A stretch of 64,000 nt of DNA from Mycolicibacterium iranicum. Its GTDB lineage: Bacteria; Actinomycetota; Actinomycetes; Mycobacteriales; Mycobacteriaceae. Location of the stretch: contig NZ_LQPC01000030.1 in assembly GCF_002101705.1 (NCBI RefSeq), forward strand, positions 1-64,000, in the 5' to 3' direction. The position numbers and the translations under genes are program-made. Shown here piece by piece: positions 51,833 through 60,025 of the stretch (the first letter of the stretch is position 1; every line of letters starts with the position of its first letter). Below the pieces are notes generated by a model. The model did not search any database. It worked only from the letters and a program-made list of their open reading frames with translations, and was not told the origin of the DNA.

Positions 51833-52714
51833 TCAGCGATCGCAGACGATGGCGGCGTCGACCAGTGCCGCCATCTCGTCTGCCAACGGTGTGTCCGGCA
51901 GGCGCACCCCGTCGAGGGTGTGTACGCGCGCCGCCAGGGTGATGCTGGATACCAGCCAAACCCCTTGTGCAGCAAGGAGATCAGCGGGCGTGAGGGCTTG
52001 GTAGTCACAGTCATAGCCCTTGTTGCGAGCCACTTCGAACAGCGCCTGCTGCGTGGTGCCGCGCAAGATCGGGTACCAAGGCGGCGGCGTCAGCAGGCAG
52101 GTGCGGCCCTCCTCGGAGGGGGTGGCGATGACGACCGTGGAGCGCGGCCCTTCCAGGATGTGTCCGTCGGTGCTGACAAAGATCACGTCTCCCGCGCCGT
52201 GCCGTTCGGCGTGCCGCAGCGCGGCCATGTTGATCGCGTAGGAAAGCGTTTTGGCTCCTGCCAGCAGCCACGGCATCGAGTCGTTGCCGTCGGAGGCCAG
52301 CCCACGATCCAGCGTCAGCGCGGCGAGGCCGCGGCGACGCACGTCGGCGACACGGCCCGGCACAGCGCCGATCGTCGCGTATGCCGTCGGCGCCGAACCG
52401 TGCTCACGGCCTCGCGAGTACACCAGCCGAAGGACGCCTTCCTGTTCTCCGCCTGCAAGCCAGGCATCGACCGCAACGTCGACGGCGGTACGCCACTGCG
52501 ACGCCTCGGGTTCGGGCAGGTCGACCAGCTGCGCCGAGTGCGCCAGCCGGGACAGGTGCGCTTCGAGCAGACATGGACGCCCGTCACGGACGAGCAGCGT
52601 CTCGAAGATGCCGTCGCCGCGCACGGCGGCGAGGTCGTCGGCGTGCAGGAAGGGCACTTGCGGGTCGTGCAGCTGCCCGTCGACGGTGACGAGGACGCCC
52701 GGATGGTCGGCCAT
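51833..52714 (-). CDS. pabC: Aminodeoxychorismate lyase (PabC), Rv0812-like, class IV PLP enzyme
   Basis: This 293-residue fold-type IV PLP protein likely converts aminodeoxychorismate to 4-aminobenzoate for folate. The Schiff-base lysine is in LLAGAKTLSYAINMAA, the class IV glutamate in DGHILEGPRSTVVI and the entry GDGIFETLLVRDG is typical. D-amino-acid and branched-chain aminotransferases share the fold, so the exact reaction rests on synteny with Rv0812. It diverges from the folate-binding ygfZ gene. Confidence 0.88.
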   Translation of the reverse strand: MADHPGVLVTVDGQLHDPQVPFLHADDLAAVRGDGIFETLLVRDGRPCLLEAHLSRLAHSAQLVDLPEPEASQWRTAVDVAVDAWLAGGEQEGVLRLVYSRGREHGSAPTAYATIGAVPGRVADVRRRGLAALTLDRGLASDGNDSMPWLLAGAKTLSYAINMAALRHAERHGAGDVIFVSTDGHILEGPRSTVVIATPSEEGRTCLLTPPPWYPILRGTTQQALFEVARNKGYDCDYQALTPADLLAAQGVWLVSSITLAARVHTLDGVRLPDTPLADEMAALVDAAIVCDR

Positions 52715-52765
52715 GGGAAATCAGCGTAGCCGCGGCGCCTCGACCGCGAATCGTAGAGTTGAGCT

Positions 52766-53860
52766 ATGGCTTGGACGTCCGAAGTACCCGCACCCGACGA
52801 CGGGCCCGACGCCGGTGCCGTGTGGCACTACGGCGACCCGCTCGGCGAGCAACGAGCCGCGGCCGACGGCGCCGTCATCGTCGACCGTTCACACCGCGCG
52901 GTGCTGGTGTTGACCGGGACCGAGCGCAACTCGTGGCTGCACACCATCTCCAGCCAGCACGTCAGCGCGCTGCCCGACGGTGCCGTCGTCGAGAATCTGA
53001 GCCTCGACGGCCAAGGTCGCGTGGAAGACCACTGGCTGCAGACGCAACTCGACGGCCGCACAGTCCTCGACACGGAGCCGTGGCGGGGTGAGCCGCTGCT
53101 GGCTTTCCTCCGCAAGATGGTGTTCTGGGCCGACGTCGTGGTGGAACCCGCCGACCTCGCCGTGCTGTCCCTGCTTGGCCCTGCGGTCGCCGACCAGCCG
53201 GTCCTCGACGCGCTCGGTCTGGCCGCACTGCCCGACGAAGGCACCGCGGTCGAGCTGGACGATGGTGGTTTCGTGCGACGGATGCCCGGCTCCGGCCTTG
53301 AGGTCGACGTCGTCGTCCCGCGATCCGACGTCACCGCGTGGCGCGACAAGCTGGTCGCAGCCGGCGTCCGCCAGGCGGGCGTGTGGACCTATGAGGCTCA
53401 TCGCGTCGCCGCGCAGCGGCCGCGACTCGGGGTCGACACCGACGAGCGCACTATCCCGCACGAGGTCGGTTGGATCGGCGGCCCCGGGGTCGGCGCGGTC
53501 CATCTCGACAAGGGTTGCTACCGCGGGCAGGAGACCGTCGCCCGCGTCCACAACCTCGGCAAGCCGCCGCGCATGCTGGTGCTGCTCCACCTCGACGGCG
53601 CGACCGATCGGCCGTCTCCGGGTGATCCGCTGCTCACAGGCGGCCGCACCGTCGGTCGGCTGGGCACCGTCGTCGATCATGTCGACGAGGGTGCGATCGC
53701 GTTGGCCTTGATCAAGCGCGGCCTGCCTGCGGATACGGCGTTGACAACCGGGGGCGATGTGCAGGTGAACGCCGCGATCGACCCAGATTCGGTGCCGCCC
53801 GCCGATGCCGTGGGCGCGGGCCGTCTTGCGATCGAGCGGCTGCGCGGCGGCGCCGGATGA
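52766..53860 (+). CDS. ygfZ: Folate-binding Fe-S repair protein YgfZ, Rv0811c-like
   Basis: This 364-residue GcvT-fold protein helps maintain Fe-S enzymes and uses folate. The family signature KGCYRGQETVARVHN lies near residues 249-263, with the conserved Cys. LTGTERNSWLHTISSQHV is the N-terminal folate-fold block. Divergent from pabC, a link to folate. The ATG at 52766 has no strong ribosome binding site but TAGAGT lies 9 nt ahead, so it may be leaderless. Confidence 0.92.
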   Translation: MAWTSEVPAPDDGPDAGAVWHYGDPLGEQRAAADGAVIVDRSHRAVLVLTGTERNSWLHTISSQHVSALPDGAVVENLSLDGQGRVEDHWLQTQLDGRTVLDTEPWRGEPLLAFLRKMVFWADVVVEPADLAVLSLLGPAVADQPVLDALGLAALPDEGTAVELDDGGFVRRMPGSGLEVDVVVPRSDVTAWRDKLVAAGVRQAGVWTYEAHRVAAQRPRLGVDTDERTIPHEVGWIGGPGVGAVHLDKGCYRGQETVARVHNLGKPPRMLVLLHLDGATDRPSPGDPLLTGGRTVGRLGTVVDHVDEGAIALALIKRGLPADTALTTGGDVQVNAAIDPDSVPPADAVGAGRLAIERLRGGAG

Positions 53861-54007
53861 GGCTGTGACGTGAAAAACGGCGCTTCATCAGGGCCTGCCA
53901 GCGCTACCGCCCAAGGCACGGTAAAGTGACCGCAGGACAATAAACACACTCAGATCGGAGCCGCCTAATGATTGGGCCGCTCCGTTATTGCGCGAGGGGG
54001 TTCCCCC

Positions 54008-54190
54008 ATGGGCCGCGGCCGGGCAAAGGCAAAGCAGACCAAGGTTGCACGCGAGTTGAAATACAACACGCCGCAGACCGATTTCGAGCGGCTACAGCGC
54101 GAGCTGTCCAACGCTCCCGACGACCACCGCAATGGCAGTGATGCGCCTGCGGACGACGGCTGGGCCGACGAGGACGACTGGCGGCGCTGA
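54008..54190 (+). CDS. DUF3073 protein, Rv0810c-like
   Basis: This 60-residue protein has a basic N-terminus (MGRGRAKAKQTKVARELKY) and an acidic C-terminus (DDGWADEDDW), as usual for DUF3073, an actinobacterial family of unknown function. It starts at MGRGRAK with GAGGGGG ahead. The 147-bp upstream region holds TAAAGT as a possible -10 and a CGGAGC/GCTCCG hairpin near the start. It converges on purM. Confidence 0.9.
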   Translation: MGRGRAKAKQTKVARELKYNTPQTDFERLQRELSNAPDDHRNGSDAPADDGWADEDDWRR

Positions 54191-54202
54191 CCCCGCCAGT
54201 CC

Positions 54203-55294
54203 TTAGAACCTGGGGTGCTGCCCCACGAGCACTGCTCGTGAACTGTCCTTGCTGCCTTTTTGAATGGTGCCGAGGGTCCAGCAGTTCAGGTGACGGGCGG
54301 TCAGGACGGCCAGCGCGCGATCGGTCTCCTCCGGCGCGACGACGGCAACCATCCCGACCCCCATGTTGAACGTCTTCTCCATCTCGGCGCGATCAATGCG
54401 GCCGCGCTGGGCGATCATGCCGAACACGGGTGCGGGTGTCCACGTACCCCGGTCGAGTTCGGCGACGAGGCCGTGGGGGATGACGCGTTCCAGGTTGCCG
54501 GCGAGTCCACCACCGGTGACGTGGCAGAACGTCCGGACCTGGGTTTCGGCGGCCAGCGCCAGGCAGTCCTTGGCGTAGATCCGCGTCGGCTCCAGGAGCT
54601 CCTCCCCGAGCGTGCGCCCGAACTCCTCGACATGCCCGGCGAGGTTCATGTGGTCGATCTCCAGGAGCACGTGCCGGGCCAGCGAGTAGCCGTTGGAGTG
54701 CAGACCCGTCGACGCCATCGCGATGATCACGTCGCCGGGCCGGACGCGGTCGGGCCCCAGGACGTCGTCGGCCTCCACGACCCCGATGCCGGTGGCGGAG
54801 ATGTCGTAGTGATCCGGGGCCATCAGGCCCGGATGCTCGGCTGTCTCGCCACCCAACAGGGCGCAGCCGGCCAGCACGCAGCCGTCGGCGATTCCGGAGA
54901 CCAGCTCGGCGACACGTTCGGGCACGGTGCGTCCGACGGCGATGTAGTCCTGCAGGAAGAGCGGTTCGGCACCGCACACCACGAGGTCGTCGACGACCAT
55001 CGCGACAAGGTCGATGCCGACGGTGTCATGTTTGTCCATCGCCTGGGCCACCGCGAGCTTGGTGCCGACCCCGTCCGTGGACGAGGCCAGCAGCGGCTCC
55101 CGGTAGTCGCCGCGCAGGGCGAACAGGCCCGCGAAGCCACCGAGGCCGCCTCGCACTTCGGGCCGGGTGGCCTTCTTGGCGAGCGGCTTGAAGAGCTCGA
55201 CGGCGCGGTCACCTGCTTCGATGTCCACCCCTGCCGACGCATACGAGATGCCGTCTCGTCCGGCGATGCCGCGTTGTTCGACCCCTTTAGTCAT
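54203..55294 (-). CDS. purM: Phosphoribosylformylglycinamidine cyclo-ligase PurM
   Basis: This 363-residue enzyme catalyses the fifth step of purine synthesis, closing FGAM to AIR with ATP. It shows SYASAGVDIEAGD, STDGVGTKLAVAQ, GAEPLFLQDYIA, GGETAEHPG and HVTGGGLAGNL, all PurM hallmarks. The start at 55294 (MTKGVEQRG) fits the mycobacterial orthologue (Rv0809). The longer frame upstream is noncoding. purF lies 1.5 kb away on the same strand. Confidence 0.96.
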   Translation of the reverse strand: MTKGVEQRGIAGRDGISYASAGVDIEAGDRAVELFKPLAKKATRPEVRGGLGGFAGLFALRGDYREPLLASSTDGVGTKLAVAQAMDKHDTVGIDLVAMVVDDLVVCGAEPLFLQDYIAVGRTVPERVAELVSGIADGCVLAGCALLGGETAEHPGLMAPDHYDISATGIGVVEADDVLGPDRVRPGDVIIAMASTGLHSNGYSLARHVLLEIDHMNLAGHVEEFGRTLGEELLEPTRIYAKDCLALAAETQVRTFCHVTGGGLAGNLERVIPHGLVAELDRGTWTPAPVFGMIAQRGRIDRAEMEKTFNMGVGMVAVVAPEETDRALAVLTARHLNCWTLGTIQKGSKDSSRAVLVGQHPRF

Positions 55295-55367
55295 CGAGAG
55301 CAAGGCTACCCGCGTATCCCCCGCGAATCGCCGCCAGTATGCGTTGTGGTGTGACAATGTGCCCTGC

Positions 55368-55814
55368 ATGAATGGCACAAAGGCCGCCGGGCTTCCACTG
55401 GTGGCCCTCACTCTGGGTTCGCTGGCGGTCGCTCCCGCCACACTTCCCGTTTCCGTCGCGACGCCGCCGGTCGGCGTGGCGGCGGTCACCCTCTCGCAGA
55501 ACACCAGCAACGGTGTCGACTACGTCACCCGCGAGATCACCATCGCGCCCGGCGGCAGCACCGGCTGGCACTATCACGACCCGACCGTCTACGGGATCAT
55601 CCGCAGCGGCACACTGACGCGGACTCTGGGGAACTGCCAGGTGGACGGCGTCTTCCCTGCGGGATCCGCAGTGGCCGAAGGTCAGGGCCCCGGGCACATC
55701 CACGTCGGCCGCAACCTGGGAACCGAGCCTCTGGTGATGTGGGTGAACTACGTCGCTCCGGCGGGCACCGCTCTGGCAGTCGAGGTGCCCGATCCCGGTT
55801 GCGGGTTTGCCTGA
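55368..55814 (+). CDS. Secreted cupin-domain protein
   Basis: This 148-residue protein has a signal peptide (about 1-34) and a single cupin barrel with GWHYHDPTVYGIIRSGTLT and GHIHVGRN, which supply the His metal ligands. Three Cys lie near the end. Cupins hold many activities, so no reaction is claimed. It sits between divergent purM and a co-directional NAD-binding gene 7 bp later, so both may form one operon. Confidence 0.82.
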   Translation: MNGTKAAGLPLVALTLGSLAVAPATLPVSVATPPVGVAAVTLSQNTSNGVDYVTREITIAPGGSTGWHYHDPTVYGIIRSGTLTRTLGNCQVDGVFPAGSAVAEGQGPGHIHVGRNLGTEPLVMWVNYVAPAGTALAVEVPDPGCGFA

Positions 55815-55821
55815 GGCATGA

Positions 55822-56829
55822 ATGGGACATTCCCGCGCCATGCCTTCTGAGGATGTCCGCTGTTTGGTCACTGGCGCGACAGGTTATATCGGCCGCCGGT
55901 TGGTGCCTGCGCTGCTGGATCGCGGCCTTCGCGTGCGCGCGATGGCGCGCACCCCGTCGAAGCTGGACGGCGCCGACTGGCGCGACCGCGTGGAGGTGGT
56001 GCGCGGCGATCTGACCGAGCCGGATTCCCTGGTCGAGGCGTTCGAGGGCGTCGACGTCGTCTACTACCTCGTGCACTCGATGGGGACGTCGAAGGACTTC
56101 GTCGAGGAGGAGCGGCGCTCGGCGCGCAACGTGGTCGAGGCGGCGAAGAAAGCCGGCGTCCGGCGCATCGTGTATCTCAGCGGTCTTCACCCTGAGGACA
56201 CGCAACTGTCCCGGCACCTTGCGTCCCGGGTCGAAGTCGGCGAGATCCTGCTGGCCTCCGACATCGAGACGATCGTGCTGCAGGCGGGCATCGTCATCGG
56301 AACGGGATCTGCGTCGTTCGAGATGATCCGGCATCTCACCGACCGGCTGCCCGTGATGACGACCCCCAAGTGGGTGCACAACAAGATCCAGCCGATCTCG
56401 ATCGACGATGCGCTGTATTACCTCGTCGAGTCAGCGACGGCGAATGTGCCCACTTCGCGGACCTGGGACATCGGCGCTCCGGACATCCTCGAGTACGGCG
56501 ATGCGATGCAGGTCTATGCCGAGTTGGCGGGGTTGACGACGCGCCGTTTCGTGGTGCTGCCCTGGTTGACGCCGACGCTGGCGAGCCGCTGGGTCGGATT
56601 GGTGACGCCGATCCCCTCGGGGCTGGCGCGGCCGCTGGTGGAGTCCCTCGAATGCGACGCCGTCGCCCACGAAAAGGACATCGACGCGGTGATCCCGCCT
56701 CCGGCGAAGGGGCTGATGGGTTACCGGGAGGCGGTGCTGCAGGCGCTCAAGCAGGAAGGCAACGCCGCCGAGGGCAGGCACCGAATCCTGCAGTTCACGT
56801 CCGCGAAGGGAACCTTGAACCAGGCCTGA
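55822..56829 (+). CDS. NAD(P)-binding NmrA/extended SDR-like protein
   Basis: This 335-residue protein has a Rossmann fold with LVTGATGYIGRRLVPAL (15-31), GDLTEPDSLVEAFEGVDVV and YLVHSMG, and lacks the YxxxK of classical SDRs. NmrA-like and ubiquinone-associated NDUFA9-like proteins share this. It could be a sensor or reductase. The start at 55822 has GAGG ahead; ATG at 55840 is the alternative. It converges on purF. Confidence 0.85.
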   Translation: MGHSRAMPSEDVRCLVTGATGYIGRRLVPALLDRGLRVRAMARTPSKLDGADWRDRVEVVRGDLTEPDSLVEAFEGVDVVYYLVHSMGTSKDFVEEERRSARNVVEAAKKAGVRRIVYLSGLHPEDTQLSRHLASRVEVGEILLASDIETIVLQAGIVIGTGSASFEMIRHLTDRLPVMTTPKWVHNKIQPISIDDALYYLVESATANVPTSRTWDIGAPDILEYGDAMQVYAELAGLTTRRFVVLPWLTPTLASRWVGLVTPIPSGLARPLVESLECDAVAHEKDIDAVIPPPAKGLMGYREAVLQALKQEGNAAEGRHRILQFTSAKGTLNQA

Positions 56830-56833
56830 GCCG

Positions 56834-58378
56834 TCAAGGACGCCTGAGCGCGGAGGCGTTGTCGTTGTCGGATTGCAGCGGGATGCCCGTGCGCGCCGCG
56901 GTGGCCAGCATGTGCTCGATGACGTTCTTGCCCAGTGCTGTCTCACCCGGCAATTCGATCGGGTAGACGCCGTCGAAGCACGCCGAGCACAACCGGGAGG
57001 CGGGCTGCTCGGTGGCGGCGATCATGCCCTGCTTGGAGATATAGCCCAGGGTGTCGGCGCCGATTGCGTGGCGTACACCCTCAAGCATCTCTTCCTCGTC
57101 GGCGGAGTTGCTTGCGGCGTTGGCGATCAGCTCGGCGGGAGTGGCGAAGTCGATGCCGTAGAAGCACGGCCACTTCACGGGCGGGGACGCGATCCGCACG
57201 TGCACTTCGACGGCGCCCGCTTCGCGCAACATCCGGATCAGCGCACGCTGGGTGTTGCCGCGCACGATCGAGTCGTCGACGACGATGAGTCGTTTACCGC
57301 GGATGACCTCACGCAGCGGATTCAGCTTGAGGCGGATACCCAGCTGCCGGATGGTCTGCGATGGCTGGATGAAGGTGCGCCCGACGTAGGCGTTCTTCAT
57401 CAGGCCCTGGCCGAACGGGATCCCGGACTCCTGGGCGTAGCCGACCGCGGCGGGCGTACCGGATTCGGGGACGCCGATGACCAGGTCGGCCTCGACGGGC
57501 TTCTCGCGGGCGAGCCGACGGCCGATGTCGACGCGGGTGGCGTGCACCGAGCGGCCGACGATCGTGCTGTCCGGGCGCGCCAGGTAGACGTACTCGAAGA
57601 CGCAGCCCTTGGGGGTCGGGTTGGCGAAGCGGGTGGAGCGCACTCCGTCGGCGTCGATGGCCAGAAGCTCGCCCGGCTCGATGTCGCGGACAAAGGAGGC
57701 GCCGACGATGTCGAGCGCGGCGGTTTCGGAGGCGACCACCCATCCGCGGTCGAGGCGGCCCAGCGACAGCGGGCGCACACCGTAGGGGTCACGCGCGGCG
57801 TACAGCGTGTTCTCGTCCATGAATGTCAGACAGAAGGCGCCGCGAACGGTGGGAAGCAGTTCGAGGGCGGCCTGCTCCAGCGAGGAGTCGGCGGCGCCGT
57901 GCGCGAGAAGCGCACCGAGGATGTCGGAGTCGGTGGTTGCGGTGGCTGCGCCGCGATTGCCCATCAGGCCTTCGTCGCGTGCCCTGGCCGCCAGTTCGGC
58001 GGTGTTGACGAGGTTGCCGTTGTGGCCGAGGGCGACGCCGGTGCCTGCGGCAGTGTTGCGAAAAACGGGCTGGGCGTTCTCCCACGTGGTGGAGCCGGTG
58101 GTGGAGTAGCGGCAGTGGCCGACGGCGACGTGGCCGGGCATGGCGGCCAGCGTCTGCTCATCGAACACCTGGCTGACGAGGCCGAGATCCTTGAACACCA
58201 GGACCTGAGATCCGTCGGCGACGGCAATGCCCGCAGCTTCCTGCCCTCTGTGTTGCAGCGCATAAAGACCGTAGTAGGTGAGCTTCGCCACCTCCTCGCC
58301 GGGCGCCCAGACCCCGAATACTCCGCACTCTTCTCTGGGCTGGTTCTCGGGCTCGTTGTCGAGCTGCTCGGCGGTCAC
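56834..58378 (-). CDS. purF: Amidophosphoribosyltransferase PurF
   Basis: This 514-residue enzyme makes phosphoribosylamine, the first step of purine synthesis. A propeptide of about 18 residues precedes the nucleophile Cys in REECGVFG. The PRPP loop is LIVVDDSIVRGNT, and C-terminal Cys residues (RLCSACFDG) with an earlier Cys can bind the 4Fe-4S cluster seen in the Bacillus-type enzyme. The GTG start is at 58378. Same strand as purM and purL, which are separated by other genes. Confidence 0.96.
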   Translation of the reverse strand: MTAEQLDNEPENQPREECGVFGVWAPGEEVAKLTYYGLYALQHRGQEAAGIAVADGSQVLVFKDLGLVSQVFDEQTLAAMPGHVAVGHCRYSTTGSTTWENAQPVFRNTAAGTGVALGHNGNLVNTAELAARARDEGLMGNRGAATATTDSDILGALLAHGAADSSLEQAALELLPTVRGAFCLTFMDENTLYAARDPYGVRPLSLGRLDRGWVVASETAALDIVGASFVRDIEPGELLAIDADGVRSTRFANPTPKGCVFEYVYLARPDSTIVGRSVHATRVDIGRRLAREKPVEADLVIGVPESGTPAAVGYAQESGIPFGQGLMKNAYVGRTFIQPSQTIRQLGIRLKLNPLREVIRGKRLIVVDDSIVRGNTQRALIRMLREAGAVEVHVRIASPPVKWPCFYGIDFATPAELIANAASNSADEEEMLEGVRHAIGADTLGYISKQGMIAATEQPASRLCSACFDGVYPIELPGETALGKNVIEHMLATAARTGIPLQSDNDNASALRRP

Positions 58379-58513
58379 GATCAGGCTGCTCCCTGGGGGC
58401 TGTGGGTGACGTCGCTCAGTCTACGGTGAACAGTGGCGAAACGAGGAATCAAGCGACGATGTGCGGCGGATTTGTCGCTGGAAACAACCAAGTTTCACGG
58501 CTTCTGCATTCCG

Positions 58514-58906
58514 TCAGTCGGCAAGTGTGACCAACGGAAGCGAGCTTGCGATCTCCGCCGCCCGCGAACCCGACATCTGCACGGCCCCGGTGGCGGCCGC
58601 ATCGGTGAGCGTCGTGAGCCCGGTGGCCAGCAGCAGCCAGGTCCTGGCATCGGTCTCGACGACGTTGGGCGGATTGCCCCTGGTGTGTCTGGGACCCTCG
58701 ATGCACTGGACGGCCACGAACGGCGGCACCCGCACCTCGACGGCTGCCCCCGGGGCGAGCGCGGCCAGTGTCCTGGCGGTGGCGCGGACCGCGTCTGCGA
58801 GCTCGGCGCGGCTCGGCGCGGCCGCGGTGTCGTCGCGTAGCCAGTCGGCGATGGCGGCGACGGCGGCGCGGGTCTTCACCGGATCTGCAGTTCGGCGTGC
58901 GGCCAT
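58514..58906 (-). CDS. Sterol-carrier-type small protein, Rv0807-like
   Basis: This 130-residue protein (MAARRTADPVKTRAAV start) matches the Rv0807 type. It has an N-terminal helical part and a compact C-terminal domain with VEVRVPPFVAVQCIEGPRHT and PNVVETDARTWLLLATG. That C-terminal domain is related to the MDMPI/sterol-carrier fold. Function unknown. It lies upstream of purF on the same strand with a 135-bp gap holding TAGACT as a likely purF -10. Confidence 0.82.
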   Translation of the reverse strand: MAARRTADPVKTRAAVAAIADWLRDDTAAAPSRAELADAVRATARTLAALAPGAAVEVRVPPFVAVQCIEGPRHTRGNPPNVVETDARTWLLLATGLTTLTDAAATGAVQMSGSRAAEIASSLPLVTLAD

Positions 58907-58959
58907 GATCCAGGTTCTCAGAGCGTCGGACGGCCGGGGCGTACCGGCCCGGAAAACCC

Positions 58960-58990
58960 TTGACCTCAACATTTCTTGAGGTTTTACGGT
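58960..58990 (+). promoter_or_regulatory. Promoter with embedded CCTCAA/TTGAGG operator
   Basis: TTGACC (58960-58965) and TACGGT (58985-58990) form a promoter with a 19-bp spacer. CCTCAA (58964-58969) and TTGAGG (58976-58981) are exact inverted arms lying between the boxes. The ATG follows the -10 by 7 nt, so the mRNA is leaderless. Confidence 0.6.
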
Positions 58991-58997
58991 CTGGCGC

Positions 58998-59402
58998 ATG
59001 ACTTTCACGGCCCTGGAGATCGAGTTCATGAAGCAAGCCGACCTCGGCCGGCTGGCTACAGTCCAGCCCGACGGTACGCCGCAGAACAGCCCGGTCGGCT
59101 TCACCTACAACGATTCGCTCGGCACCATTGACATCAGCGGCTACGAGATGGCGAAGAGTCGCAAATTCCGCAACCTCGCCGTCAACGACCGGGTGGCCTT
59201 CGTGGTGGACGACATCACATCCCGCGATCCCTGGCGTGTCCGGTGCCTCGAAATCCGCGGTACTGCAACACAAGCCGAGGCCGACGGCGCCGCGATCATC
59301 CGTGTCACCCCGCGCAAGGTGATCAGCTTCGGGATCGACGACCAGAAGACCGAACCTCACGACCTCGTCGTGCACGTCCGCAATGTCGCGGCGGCAAGCT
59401 AG
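58998..59402 (+). CDS. PPOX-class F420-dependent oxidoreductase
   Basis: This 134-residue split-barrel flavin/F420 protein shows FMKQADLGRLATVQPDGTPQNSPVG and KFRNLAVNDRVAFVVDD, the pattern of FDOR-B type F420H2-dependent reductases and biliverdin reductases. The substrate is unknown. Its promoter contains a small palindromic operator. The last four bases overlap the converging CPBP gene. Confidence 0.87.
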   Translation: MTFTALEIEFMKQADLGRLATVQPDGTPQNSPVGFTYNDSLGTIDISGYEMAKSRKFRNLAVNDRVAFVVDDITSRDPWRVRCLEIRGTATQAEADGAAIIRVTPRKVISFGIDDQKTEPHDLVVHVRNVAAAS

Positions 59403-60025
59403 CGATTTCGGCGAATCCCTCCGGAAACAGCCAGTGCCGCAACGGCTCCCGCTTCGTTGACGGCGAGGTGGGCCAGCATGGGCGCGGCCAGGCTGCCCGA
59501 TCGCGCGTACAGCCACTCGAAGACCCACCCGCCCACGCCGGTGACTAACACCGCACCGGGTACCGACTCCCCCGCTGCGCGGGCGTCGGGGATGTGCGAC
59601 AGGCCGAACACGGCGGCGGTGAACACGCGGCCCTTGGTGTCTCCGAACGCTCGTGCGGCAGCAGCGCCGAGGACGGCACGGTAGGCGACCTCCTCGGACC
59701 ACACCGTCCCGAGCGGGATGCGCAGCAGCAGCCACCGCGCTGCCGGGGCGGGCAGCTCACGTGCGGCCATGCTCGCGCGCACCCGCGGGATGCGCGTACT
59801 CGCAGCGACGGTGAGCATCACCGGCACTGCAGCCGCGCCGCCCCACCGCAGCCCCTGCCACAGCGCCGGTGGCCGAAGCCCTATCTGCCCGCGCACCAGA
59901 GTCGCCATCACCGAGCCGAACACCGCCTGCGGCAACGGATTCCACCTGTGCGCGAGGCGCGGCGCAATCACGCTCCAGCCGAGCAACCCCGCCGCGAGCC
60001 CGACAGCACGGGCAGTGTCACGCAC
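59399..60025 (-). CDS. CPBP-family (Rce1-like) intramembrane metalloprotease, Rv0804-like
   Basis: This 208-residue integral membrane protein has all three CPBP motifs: SEEVAYR (Glu pair and Arg), FGLSHI (FxxxH) and HLAVNE (HxxxN). About six hydrophobic segments are seen. In eukaryotes the family cleaves prenylated proteins; bacterial members act in bacteriocin immunity or unknown processing. The GTG start shares one base with the stop of the membrane hydrolase upstream (TAGTG). Confidence 0.88.
   Translation of the reverse strand: MRDTARAVGLAAGLLGWSVIAPRLAHRWNPLPQAVFGSVMATLVRGQIGLRPPALWQGLRWGGAAAVPVMLTVAASTRIPRVRASMAARELPAPAARWLLLRIPLGTVWSEEVAYRAVLGAAAARAFGDTKGRVFTAAVFGLSHIPDARAAGESVPGAVLVTGVGGWVFEWLYARSGSLAAPMLAHLAVNEAGAVAALAVSGGIRRNR

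Noticed and set aside
56873..58429. Open frame of 518 codons antisense to purF
   Set aside because: PurF is unmistakable. The antisense product is Gly/Arg/Val-rich low-complexity sequence with no family features.
58433..58840. Plus-strand frame starting GTG after TACGGT near purF
   Set aside because: Spacing from the box is only 5 nt, most of it is antisense to the Rv0807-like gene, and the product is Arg/Gly low complexity.
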